From Robertkochia marina (GTDB taxonomy: Bacteria > Bacteroidota > Bacteroidia > Flavobacteriales > Flavobacteriaceae): a stretch of DNA of 64,000 bases. The notes below the pieces were generated by a model. That model had not been told where the DNA came from, did no database searches, and saw only the letters and a program-made list of their open reading frames with translations. Below are positions 34,106-42,949 of this stretch, one piece after another. The position numbers and the translations under genes are program-made. Location of the stretch: NCBI RefSeq assembly GCF_004799345.1, contig NZ_SSMC01000003.1, positions 558,001 through 622,000 on the forward strand, given 5' to 3'. Numbering within the stretch: position 1 is the stretch's first letter; each line of letters starts with the position of its first letter.

Positions 34106-35038
34106 CTACCCCCTCTTCATCTCCTCAATACTCGGCACTCTTAACTCTTCTATATCCCATCCGGCGCGTTTGGCCCCGGCTTGATAAGCACTTTCCAAGA
34201 ACTGCATTAAAAGTTCTTTAGGGTTGTCATTATCCCGAATATCATCATACATGAGTAAAGCCATGGGACTCCCGTTGCTGTCAATCCATTGTGCACCTTC
34301 CGGCTTAAGGGGTTCCCGGTCCAGGCCTTCAGGTGAAGGATAGGTGTAAGAGTAGAACGCAGGTGCGCGTACTTCGGCATCACCCGCCCAAAATCCAAAA
34401 CTGATCACTTCATGGGAGTAAGCGTCCTTATCAGCCACCCCGGCCTCTTTCATTTCCGGACCTTTTTCGCCCGAAAAGCGGGTCACGGCCAGATCCATAT
34501 GATGCCAGTATAAATGCACCGGACAGGTTTTGCTGTATGACCTTCCGCTGAATTCCTTGAAAATGTGATCTACCTGAAGCATGATCTGCCAAAAACGTTC
34601 TACATATGCCTTTTGATAGCTGTGGTGCTGCTCACATTCTGCAAAGGGCACATCATCAGAGAGATCATAGGGCTTTGCAAGAATTTGCACTTTCACACCG
34701 ATAGCATCCAGGCTTTCCATCATCCGAGCATAAAACTTTGCCACAGAGAGACCGTCGTATAGCTCGAAAGATGCTTCCTTTCCGTTACTGGCAGAAACGA
34801 TCACCTTATGCCCAACCACATCTACCTGTATCTCAAAAAAGAGATCCTTGTAGGGTATACTTCCTGTGCCGAATCCACGGGAATTGGTATACAGGGTAAT
34901 ATACCACCAATGGTTTTTTCGCGGCATGAGTGTTAACCGGATCTTACCAATGATCTGAAGATAGCGGTGAAAGGTTTCTTTGGTGGCTTCCCATTCCTCC
35001 AGGGGGAGGGGTGGAAAGATCGATGTTGCAGATTCCAT
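34106..35038 (-). CDS. DUF5996 family protein
   Basis: A 310-residue soluble protein matching DUF5996: PPLPLEEWEATKETFHRYLQ at the start, IRLTLMPRKNHWWYITLYTN, the central CPVHLYWHHMDLAVTRFSG and AFYSYTYPSPEG, and a final Trp-Asp region. No catalytic motif is obvious, although the clustered His residues (HLYWHHMD) could bind metal. It has no signal peptide. Function unknown; monocistronic. Confidence 0.82.
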   Translation of the reverse strand: MESATSIFPPLPLEEWEATKETFHRYLQIIGKIRLTLMPRKNHWWYITLYTNSRGFGTGSIPYKDLFFEIQVDVVGHKVIVSASNGKEASFELYDGLSVAKFYARMMESLDAIGVKVQILAKPYDLSDDVPFAECEQHHSYQKAYVERFWQIMLQVDHIFKEFSGRSYSKTCPVHLYWHHMDLAVTRFSGEKGPEMKEAGVADKDAYSHEVISFGFWAGDAEVRAPAFYSYTYPSPEGLDREPLKPEGAQWIDSNGSPMALLMYDDIRDNDNPKELLMQFLESAYQAGAKRAGWDIEELRVPSIEEMKRG

Positions 35039-35125
35039 GAGTTGTGCTTTAGAAGTCCCTTAAAGATAACTCATGCTCTGTAATTCACTGAACAAATGAG
35101 TGTTAAGTTTATCCGTTATTCCACA

Positions 35126-36271
35126 TTACTGAAAAATATCAAAGGCCCCTTTAGACAATACCCTGGCTCCTTCCTCGATAGCTAACCCCTCCAGGCTTGT
35201 TAGCCCATTTCGGGTTTGTCCCGGGCTTACTGCCTGTTTTCTAAAAATATATTCATCTGCAGTTTCATTTTCCAGGAATAACAGATAATAGTTGCCATCC
35301 TTTTCAATGATCGCTTCTTCAGGTACGGAGGGAAGTGAATTCTCTGCTTTGTCACCTGTTAGTATAACAGCTTCTACATACATACCCACAACCATTACAT
35401 TACGCAGGCTATCCGGGATATGCCCGTGAATGCGAATGGTGCGGTTTTCAGAAAGGGCATTACTTTTCAGGTAGACCTCGGCCCGGAATGATTTATCGGA
35501 CGACTCGGGAATACGGAACTCAATTTCCTGTCCTTCCTGTACCTTTAGAATATCTTTTTCGAAAACATTTAATTCCAGGTGGAGGTGGTCGTTATTCACG
35601 ATCTCCATGGCCGTTTCTGAAGGCTGCAGGTAATCGCCTTTTGCAATATGAATTTCAGTGATACTGCCGGAGATCGGGGCGGTTAAACTGATCTCTGTGG
35701 TAATATTCTCAGGTTCGAGCCGGTCGGTTTTTATCCCCAGGATCTGCAGCTGTTTTTCGAGTCCGTAAACCCTGGATCGTGTTGCCAGGTAGGTGCTTTC
35801 AGCACGTAAATAATTCTTTTTTGAGGTAATCTTTTCTTTGAGCAATTCCTTATGCCGTTCGTACTCTTCCTTCAGGTATTTCAAGGATTCCCGCTCTTCG
35901 AGATATTGCTGCTGGAGTTTCACGTACTCAGGATTTTCCAACGTAAGCAGGGAAGCCCCCTTATTTACCTTATTGCCTACCAGCAGTGGGGTATGGGTTA
36001 CATAGCCTCCCATGACCGGACTCACGGAGGCCCTGTTCTCCGGGGGTACGTCAATAACTCCTGTGGCCCTGACCTCTTCTGCCGTTGAAGTCATCACGAC
36101 AGGAGCCAGTTGCATTTGGTTGGATTCGAATTGCGATCGGCTTACAGTAATGGTCGAAGCAGGTGGGGAAGTTGACTCGTTTTGAGCAGCACTATCTTCT
36201 TCAGTCGTTTTACAGCCCGCAATAAGGAGGCTGATAAACAGGAATTTTAAATATGTTGATGCATGTTTCAT
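35126..36271 (-). CDS. Efflux RND periplasmic adaptor (CusB/CzcB type)
   Basis: A 381-residue membrane-fusion lipoprotein (signal ending LIAGC). It has a barrel-sandwich/lipoyl part split by a helical hairpin (about 110-190: LQQQYLEERESLKYLKEEYERH), then ISGSITEIHIAKGDYL, a beta-barrel domain and a membrane-proximal part. It joins the RND pump to the outer-membrane factor. Its start overlaps the pump gene's stop by 4 bp. No separate Met-rich metal-binding N-terminus is seen. Confidence 0.9.
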   Translation of the reverse strand: MKHASTYLKFLFISLLIAGCKTTEEDSAAQNESTSPPASTITVSRSQFESNQMQLAPVVMTSTAEEVRATGVIDVPPENRASVSPVMGGYVTHTPLLVGNKVNKGASLLTLENPEYVKLQQQYLEERESLKYLKEEYERHKELLKEKITSKKNYLRAESTYLATRSRVYGLEKQLQILGIKTDRLEPENITTEISLTAPISGSITEIHIAKGDYLQPSETAMEIVNNDHLHLELNVFEKDILKVQEGQEIEFRIPESSDKSFRAEVYLKSNALSENRTIRIHGHIPDSLRNVMVVGMYVEAVILTGDKAENSLPSVPEEAIIEKDGNYYLLFLENETADEYIFRKQAVSPGQTRNGLTSLEGLAIEEGARVLSKGAFDIFQ

Positions 36272-39200
36272 TCTGACAGGGTTAGATGTTGTAATTGAAT
36301 GAGGGTTTGATTGTATAATTGGAGATGGTCCAGGCGTTCAAGCAGGATGGTATATGCATTTTCCAGGCTGAGGATATACTGGAAAAAATTGATCTCTCCG
36401 TTGGTGTAACTTACATTGGCGGTTCTGATAAGTTCTCCGGCCATGGTTTGGCCTTCCTTTTCATAATAGGAAAGGTTTTTTTCGTAGGTTTCCAGCAGGG
36501 TCTCCAATTCGTATTTCTTTTGCTGATAATTGATCAGATAAGCCTCTTTCCTGGCGGTGAAAGCGTCTTTGTTGATCCGGCTTGCTTTTACCTTTGAAGC
36601 CTGGCCTCCGAAGAGGATGGGGATTTTCAACCCTAGTTTATAACCGTAAAGATTATCTTCAAGGGTACTGTTGCTGCCCTGAAAATATTCTACACTGATA
36701 TCGGGTAAGAAGCGGTTCTTTTCCAGGCGATGCTCGGCTTCGACCAGCTTCAGGTTGGTTTCCATAATATTCAATTCTGCCGGAAACGCCATGGCTTCTT
36801 GTGCTATAACAAGAGAATAGGGTTTTTCGGTTTTGACCTTGAAAGTATCTTTGGTCTGTACCAATGAATAGATGCGCTTTAGATGAATTTCAGCCTGCGC
36901 CATAGCACCCTCTGTTTTGATCTTTAATTGTTGCTGCTTTGATCTTGCTGTGATCATTTCAAGATAGGTAGTTTCTCCCAGCTCAAATCTTCGTTTAGCA
37001 GCATATGAGAACCTCTCATAGAGGCTGTCGAGTCTGGTGTAGATGTGTTTTTTTTCAAGGGCGATCAGGTAATCATGATAGGCCAGTTTCAGGTCTTTCA
37101 ACAGTATGTTTTTTTGCAGTTCATACTCATAGGCGCTTTTTTGTGCCTTTGTTTGCCGGACTTTTCTTTGGGAGGTATACACTGTTGGAAAAAGAAAGGT
37201 TTGTTGTACTCCGTAAACTTCTATGGGCCTGCCGTTTACAGCGAGGTTGTTTTGATCATATTGATAATAGACCTCTGTTTTATCAATATTCCAGGCCGAA
37301 CCGATGAGTGAATTTTGACGTTTTTGATGAAGGGCAATGGCCTGTAATTCCCGGTTGTTTTCAAGGGCAAGGGTTTCAAGTTCTTCAAGGGTTAAAGGCA
37401 ACTGCTGGGCTTGTGTTTCTGTAAGGTTCAGCATTCCTAACCCCATTATTAGTATAACTACCGTACTTTTCAGTGGGGATGTGATCTTCCATGAGTCCTC
37501 TTTATGATCTTTCCCATACACCATGGCATATAATACCGGCAATACCATAAGGGTGAGGAGGGTGGCTGTGATCAGACCGCCAATGACTACGGTGGCCAGG
37601 GGTCTTTGCACTTCGGCACCGACATTGGTAGAGACGGCCATGGGTAAGAAGCCCAGCGCCGCGGCTGTTGCGGTAAGCAGCACCGCTCTTAGTCGATCTT
37701 TGGTGCCTTGCTTCACCAGTTCGTCAATATTCTTGAATTTACTCATATCCATTTCCTTGAAATGTTCAATTAAAACGATACCATTCAGCACGGCAATCCC
37801 GAAAAGGGCAATAAATCCAACCCCTGCAGAAATACTGAAAGGCATTCCTCTGAGGAAAAGCAAGAACACACCACCAACGGCAGCAAGGGGAATGGCGGAG
37901 TAGATCAGGATGGCCTTTTTAACCGAGCTGAAAGCAAAGAAGAGCATTAAGAATATCAGGGCCAGGGCGATGGGGACAGCTACCTTTAGGCGTTCCTTGG
38001 CCTCTCTCAGGTTTTCAAACTGTCCGCCATAGGTAACTGTATAGCCGGCGGGCAGGGTCACCTGATCAGATATACGGTTTCTGATATCATCAACTACCGA
38101 CTCCAGATCGCGGTTTCTCACATTGATCCCGATCACGATCCTTCTTCGTGTATTCTCCCTGGAGATCTTGGCTGCTCCTTTTTTCAGGGTAATGGTTGCC
38201 ACCTCACTGAGGGGAATTTGTCCGCCTGTTGGCAGATCTACAAAAAGTCCTTTGAGATCATCAATACCTTGCCGGTTCTGTTCCTGTAAACGAATGGCAA
38301 GATCGAAGCGCTTTTCTCCCTCAAACACACTTCCGACTACCTTCCCGGAGAATGCCATAGCTACCAGGTTATTCAGGTCGGCAATATGAAGGCCGTATCT
38401 CGCGATCTTGGTTCGGTCGTAGCTCACATTCATTTGGGGTAAACCTTCTGTTTTTTCAAGACTGACATCTGCCGCACCCGGAACAGACGCGATCACCTCT
38501 TTTATTTCTTCTCCCAGGTCGGCCAGGGTCTCCAGGTCTTCCCCGTACACTTTCACCGCGATATCTGATCGCACCCCGGAAATAAGTTCGTTAAATCGCA
38601 TTTCTATGGGTTGGGTAAATTCGACCTCCATGCCGGGGATCACCCTTAGTGCTTCTTTGAACTGTTCAGCCAGTTCATCTTTGGTATTGGCAGAAACCCA
38701 TTCATCTTTATCTTTTAGGGTAATGATCACATCGCTGTCTTCCATGCTCATAGGGTCTGTTGGCACCTCTGCGGCCCCGATGCGGGTGACTACCTGGTCT
38801 ACCTCCGGGAATTGCTCTAAAAGGATCTTTTCGATCCGGGTAGTCGTGGCAATAGTTTTCTTCAGCGAGGTTCCTGTTTTCAATACCGGTTGTATGACAA
38901 AATCGCCCTCATCAAGTGTGGGTACGAACTCTCCCCCTAATCTGCTGAAGAGTATACCTCCAGAGATTACCAGAAGGGCGGCAATACCCAGGGTGATGGT
39001 TTTGTGTTTCATCACGAGGTCAAGGGATGGGGTGTATAGCTTTTGAATGACCTTGATTAGTTTTGTGGAGATGTTTTCTTTTTTTGAGGGACCTCGCAAA
39101 AAGAGAGATGCCATTACGGGAACGTAGGTGAAACACAATATCATGGCCCCGATAAGTGCAAAACAAAAGGTAAGGGCCATGGGTTTAAACATTTTACCCT

Positions 39201-40620
39201 CGATGCCGCTTAATGACAGGATGGGGATAAATACGATCAGGATGATCAACTGTCCGAACACAGCAGAATTCATCATTTCTGAAGCTCCTGCTATGGCTAG
39301 TTCATCTCGTTTATGTTGGCGTGCTTCTTTGGGGGCTGAAAGAATACCGGAGTATTGCCCGGTTAATTTGAAGGCTATGAATTCAACGATGATCACCGCC
39401 CCATCGATGATGATCCCAAAGTCGATAGCTCCCAGACTCATCAGGTTGGCATCAATACGAAACAGGTACATCATGGAAAGGGCAAACAAGAGGGAAAGCG
39501 GGATGACGGAGGCAATAACCAATCCTGATCTTAGATTGCCCAAAAGCAATACCACTGCGAAGATCACGATCAGAAAACCCAGAATCAGGTTTTCGGTTAC
39601 GGTAACTGTTGTTTTTTCAATAAGCTCACTCCGATCAAGAAAACCGTTGATGACAACACCTTCGGGAAGACTTTCCTGTATACTTTCCACCCTTTTTTTA
39701 ACGGCATCGATCACTTCTTTTGAATTAGCATCTTTGAGCATCATGACCTGGCCTAACACCTTTTCGCCTTCTCCGTTGCCGGTAATGGCACCAAACCTGG
39801 TGGCATACCCGTAACCAACTTCGGCGATATCACCTACCAGGATGGGACTTCCATCGACTGTATTTACCACGATTTTTTTCAGATCTTCCAGGTCGCTTAC
39901 CAGGCCTTCCCCACGAATAAACCACGCCTGATCTGAACGTTCAATATAGCCTCCTCCGGTCACATGATTGTTACGTTCCAGGGCGGTATATACCTGTCCT
40001 GCTGTGAGGTTCATGGCGTTTAATCGGGAAGTATTCAGGGCTACCTCGTATTGTTTGAGATATCCGCCCCAGGTGTTCACTTCTACAACCCCGGGTATAC
40101 CTGACAGCTGCCGTTTTACGATCCAGTCCTGTATGGTTCTCAGTTCCATGGCCGAATACCGATCTTCATACCCCGGCTTTACATCGAGCACATATTGATA
40201 GATCTCACCCAATCCTGTGGATATAGGCCCTAATTCGGGAGTGCCAAAACCGGATGGTATCCCGGCCCCGGCAGATTGTATTTTTTCTGCGATCAATTGT
40301 CTCGGTAGGTAGGTGCCCATATCGTCATCAAAAACGATGGTTACTACCGATAGTCCGAATTTCGAAATGGATCTGATCTCCCTTACACCCGGCAGGTTGG
40401 CCATTTCCAATTCGATGGGGTAGGTAACGAACTGTTCCATATCCTGGGTAGAAAGGTTCCTGGAGGTGGTGATGACCTGTACCTGGTTATTGGTAATGTC
40501 GGGCACCGCCCCGATGGAGATCCTTGTAAGGGAAAACAATCCGAAGACGATAAGAAAGATCACTGAAATAAATATGATCAACTTATGGTGTACACTGAAT
40601 TTTATTAATCGCGTGAGCAT
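36268..40620 (-). CDS. CzcA-type heavy-metal RND pump fused to a TolC-like outer-membrane factor
   Basis: A 1450-residue fusion. Residues 1 to about 1035 are a complete HME-RND pump, starting LTRLIKFSVHHKLIIFISVI. The fourth membrane helix carries DFGIIIDGAVIIVEF, close to the HME1 signature of Co/Zn/Ni pumps rather than the CusA type. Around 1045-1065 a second hydrophobic stretch, STVVILIMGLGMLNL followed by TQAQQ, looks like an internal signal peptide. The rest is an OEP/TolC domain (LTLEELETLALENNRELQAI; coiled-coil repeats). The fusion is recurrent in Bacteroidota and replaces a separate cusC gene. Metal specificity is inferred only. Confidence 0.9.
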   Translation of the reverse strand: MLTRLIKFSVHHKLIIFISVIFLIVFGLFSLTRISIGAVPDITNNQVQVITTSRNLSTQDMEQFVTYPIELEMANLPGVREIRSISKFGLSVVTIVFDDDMGTYLPRQLIAEKIQSAGAGIPSGFGTPELGPISTGLGEIYQYVLDVKPGYEDRYSAMELRTIQDWIVKRQLSGIPGVVEVNTWGGYLKQYEVALNTSRLNAMNLTAGQVYTALERNNHVTGGGYIERSDQAWFIRGEGLVSDLEDLKKIVVNTVDGSPILVGDIAEVGYGYATRFGAITGNGEGEKVLGQVMMLKDANSKEVIDAVKKRVESIQESLPEGVVINGFLDRSELIEKTTVTVTENLILGFLIVIFAVVLLLGNLRSGLVIASVIPLSLLFALSMMYLFRIDANLMSLGAIDFGIIIDGAVIIVEFIAFKLTGQYSGILSAPKEARQHKRDELAIAGASEMMNSAVFGQLIILIVFIPILSLSGIEGKMFKPMALTFCFALIGAMILCFTYVPVMASLFLRGPSKKENISTKLIKVIQKLYTPSLDLVMKHKTITLGIAALLVISGGILFSRLGGEFVPTLDEGDFVIQPVLKTGTSLKKTIATTTRIEKILLEQFPEVDQVVTRIGAAEVPTDPMSMEDSDVIITLKDKDEWVSANTKDELAEQFKEALRVIPGMEVEFTQPIEMRFNELISGVRSDIAVKVYGEDLETLADLGEEIKEVIASVPGAADVSLEKTEGLPQMNVSYDRTKIARYGLHIADLNNLVAMAFSGKVVGSVFEGEKRFDLAIRLQEQNRQGIDDLKGLFVDLPTGGQIPLSEVATITLKKGAAKISRENTRRRIVIGINVRNRDLESVVDDIRNRISDQVTLPAGYTVTYGGQFENLREAKERLKVAVPIALALIFLMLFFAFSSVKKAILIYSAIPLAAVGGVFLLFLRGMPFSISAGVGFIALFGIAVLNGIVLIEHFKEMDMSKFKNIDELVKQGTKDRLRAVLLTATAAALGFLPMAVSTNVGAEVQRPLATVVIGGLITATLLTLMVLPVLYAMVYGKDHKEDSWKITSPLKSTVVILIMGLGMLNLTETQAQQLPLTLEELETLALENNRELQAIALHQKRQNSLIGSAWNIDKTEVYYQYDQNNLAVNGRPIEVYGVQQTFLFPTVYTSQRKVRQTKAQKSAYEYELQKNILLKDLKLAYHDYLIALEKKHIYTRLDSLYERFSYAAKRRFELGETTYLEMITARSKQQQLKIKTEGAMAQAEIHLKRIYSLVQTKDTFKVKTEKPYSLVIAQEAMAFPAELNIMETNLKLVEAEHRLEKNRFLPDISVEYFQGSNSTLEDNLYGYKLGLKIPILFGGQASKVKASRINKDAFTARKEAYLINYQQKKYELETLLETYEKNLSYYEKEGQTMAGELIRTANVSYTNGEINFFQYILSLENAYTILLERLDHLQLYNQTLIQLQHLTLSE

Positions 40621-40694
40621 AATTCCTGGGTGTTAGAACAAAACATAAACCCTGTTCGTCATGCGTACGAACAGGATGTTAACCTTTTACGTAA

Positions 40695-41084
40695 TTATGC
40701 TTGACGTGGGGGCTGAAAGGTGGGAATGGTATGGAGGTTATTGATAAATGATCTGTAAAACAGGTCCTCCTGAGAGGGAGTTGTTTCATTCAGGATAATG
40801 CTGTAATCGGTTGCTGCAAAGAGGGCTACAGGACAATGGTTGTGCGAGAAGGTGTGCTGAAAGGGCAGGTCGTCGTGTTCCTCATGATCGGTGCTGTCCA
40901 TATGGTCGGTCTGCAGCTCCCCGTAATGTTTGGTGATAAAACTGAGAAGATCGTCTCCGTATGCCTCCTGGTGAAATTGCGCATGATCAATGAGCTCATC
41001 AAGGCCTAAGACATCTGCCAGGGTGATATGAAATGATTGCAGGGCGATCATTAAGGATAATACGATGGAAACAAACCTGTACAT
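40695..41084 (-). CDS. Small His-rich exported protein heading the metal-efflux operon
   Basis: A 129-residue protein with an N-terminal signal segment (YRFVSIVLSLMIALQSFHIT). The middle is rich in His, Asp and Glu (HMDSTDHEEHDD, FQHTFSHNHC), which would suit binding of divalent metal. Similar small proteins precede CzcA/CusA operons in flavobacteria. It lies 74 bp upstream of the pump gene, in the same direction, and is probably the first gene of the operon. A role as metal sensor, chaperone or buffer is inference. Confidence 0.7.
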   Translation of the reverse strand: MYRFVSIVLSLMIALQSFHITLADVLGLDELIDHAQFHQEAYGDDLLSFITKHYGELQTDHMDSTDHEEHDDLPFQHTFSHNHCPVALFAATDYSIILNETTPSQEDLFYRSFINNLHTIPTFQPPRQA

Positions 41085-41247
41085 ACCTTAAAGGTAGGAA
41101 ATTGTAGCAATAATTTCTTGATTTATAAAAGGGTTTGATGTTGACCACTGGGGGAGGGTGATCATATGAGCTATGAAAAGTTGACCTTTATGGCCGTTCA
41201 AAACCCCAATAGAAAGTTTCTCAATCAGAGATTAGCACAAAAGACAA

Positions 41248-41282
41248 GGGGAATAGAAATTGCAAAAACAATTGTATTCCCC
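41248..41282. terminator. Long hairpin, possible terminator
   Basis: GGGGAATA pairs with TATTCCCC, with an inner AATTG/CAATT stem. There is no good T-run, so it may be a transcript end structure or merely a palindrome. Confidence 0.4.
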
Positions 41283-41509
41283 CTGACACTTTAAATCTTC
41301 AGCAGCATTACCTGCTGAATCCCATGGGTATGATCTCAGCCATAATTGGCACCCCAATAAAGTTCAGGCAAGATACTTAAAATTTCGGGGTTGTTTTAGT
41401 TTGAGGTTGATTTTAACGTTTTGGTTATCAATATTTTAACAGATTGTTTTGGGTGAGTAGGCAAAGGGGTAAAGGAGCGAAGAAGCGAAGGAGGTGTGTT
41501 GGAAATAGT

Positions 41510-41558
41510 CGTCTTCGCGAGATCACTGAAATTTGATTTCTTGTGGAGGATGATGACG
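41510..41558. repeat. 49-bp intergenic repeat, copy 2
   Basis: Same length and ends as 23079-23127 (CGTCTTCGCG ... GATGACG) with about eight differences. Purine-rich GGAGCGAAG repeats lie just to its left. Confidence 0.7.
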
Positions 41559-42221
41559 ATGAACTGCTCAATTGAATGAGCTTTTCATGCATGGGCTTAT
41601 GTTCATTTTGCCTTGATGCAAAACGAACCAAAAAATCAAGAATATTTGAGGCAATTTCTGCTTCGCAGAACCGCTGCTAACCCTGCGCTGCATGCTCCGC
41701 ACTTCCGCTTGGTTTACAGACTATTGCTGCAAATATTCGTTCCTTCCAAACCAGCATCCCAAATTGGAATAGCTGAGTTATATTCTTTCTAAGAATTAAA
41801 AGCCGTCCTCAGGTTCTGGCAGGCCAGGATCCGCTTGATGAAGTTGGCGTGAAAAGCCAGGTGCTGTTTGAGCCATGCTGAAAGCATGGGAAGTTCAGCT
41901 GGCTTAGCTAACGAATCTTTAGCGGATGGCCGAAGAACCAGGACTAGACTTTTTTGTTACTTTTTTGGGCAATGCAAAAAAGTAAGGGCTAATGATTTAT
42001 GACAGGTCAAAATTAAAATTCGTCAGTGGTTGACCTGCTTCGCAGGTTGTGGCGATCTCCCCAATCTACCTCAATTCCTTTCTAAAAGGTTCATTCTAAT
42101 GGTCATCCATGACGAATTGGACCACCCCTTCCGTCAAAGCTGAAAGCTTTAACACCTTCCCCTTACTAAGGGGAAGGGGAAGGTCACTTTTAAAGCACAA
42201 TTTTAGAAAAAATCATTTTCT

Positions 42222-42229
42222 TACATTTG
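42222..42229 (+). promoter_or_regulatory. -7 element of the VanX-like gene
   Basis: TACATTTG is an exact TAnnTTTG match. It overlaps an in-frame TTG at 42227, which argues that translation starts at the ATG at 42245 instead. Confidence 0.65.
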
Positions 42230-42244
42230 AACAAACCAACCATT

Positions 42245-42946
42245 ATGTCCCGAATTTTAATTTGCCTTTTTCTCATCACCTTTATTTCCTGTAAAGAGAA
42301 TACAGACAGACCAACAGCAGCAGAACCAACTGTTGCAGAAGTAAAAGAAGACATTGCCCCGACACCGGTTGCAACCCAACCTGATCTCCAAAGCTTACCG
42401 GACACGAGTTTTGTGCGTCTGGCGGACTATAGCAGGGATTTCGTGTACGACATGAAGTATGCTACTACCGATAATTTTCTGGAAAAGCAGGTTTACGAAT
42501 GCGATGAATGCTATACCCGTGTGAATACGGCCAAAGCTTTAATTGCCGTTAATAAGGCATTTATGGAAAAGGGGTATCGTATAAAATTCTACGATTGCTA
42601 TCGTCCTCACAGTGTTCAGAAAAAAATGTGGGAGATCTATCCGAATCCGATCTATGTGGCCGACCCTGCCAAAGGATCAATACACAACAAAGGTGGAGCG
42701 GTAGATATTACCCTGGTAGATATGGAGGATAATGAACTCAACATGGGTACCCCCTTTGATTTTTTCGGTAAAAAAGCGCACCATGCTTTTGGGGATCTCC
42801 CAGAAGATGTATTGAATAACCGGAAGGTACTGAAAGAAACCATGGAGGCTTATGGCTTCAATGCCATTACCTCAGAATGGTGGCACTATAATTACGGACC
42901 CACCCTTAATTATGAGGTAGCCGATTTTGTTTGGCATTGCGAGTAG
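42245..42946 (+). CDS. M15-family D-alanyl-D-alanine dipeptidase (VanX/DdpX-like) lipoprotein
   Basis: A 233-residue lipoprotein; the ATG at 42245 gives signal MSRILICLFLITFISC. The catalytic domain has the M15 zinc motifs SIHNKGGAVDITL (His and Asp ligands) and SEWWHYNY (catalytic Glu, His ligand), with DCYRPHSVQKKMW earlier (stabilising Arg). It should hydrolyse D-Ala-D-Ala, most likely recycling peptidoglycan peptides in the periplasm. No vanRS, vanH or vanA genes are nearby, so a resistance role is unlikely. It converges on the methyltransferase gene with only 3 bp between stops. Confidence 0.92.
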   Translation: MSRILICLFLITFISCKENTDRPTAAEPTVAEVKEDIAPTPVATQPDLQSLPDTSFVRLADYSRDFVYDMKYATTDNFLEKQVYECDECYTRVNTAKALIAVNKAFMEKGYRIKFYDCYRPHSVQKKMWEIYPNPIYVADPAKGSIHNKGGAVDITLVDMEDNELNMGTPFDFFGKKAHHAFGDLPEDVLNNRKVLKETMEAYGFNAITSEWWHYNYGPTLNYEVADFVWHCE

Positions 42947-42949
42947 TGG

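Larger units (their letters stand above)
41085..42221. other. Long non-coding, repeat-bearing intergenic region
   Basis: About 1.1 kb without a credible gene. It includes a hairpin at 41248-41282, the second 49-bp repeat (41510-41558) with a purine-rich GGAGCGAA tract at 41461-41490, and palindromic segments such as CTGCTTCGCAG near 41657. TGTGGCGATCTCCC near 42048 is shared with about 23236. The text around 41960-41985 has CTTTTTTG and CAAAAAAG arms able to form a stem. No RNA family was recognised. Confidence 0.5.

Noticed and set aside
39128-39814. 228-codon plus-strand frame opposite the RND pump gene
   Set aside because: It lies wholly antisense to a strongly conserved pump, shows no domain and has the low-complexity composition of a shadow frame.
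41950-42000. Small structured RNA suggested by CTTTTTTG/CAAAAAAG arms
   Set aside because: A/T-rich arms pair too easily, and no promoter or known RNA family pattern was found.
42245-42946. Vancomycin-resistance-type VanX
   Set aside because: The zinc motifs fit the family, but there is no vanHA or vanRS gene nearby, and such lipoprotein dipeptidases are ordinary in Bacteroidota.
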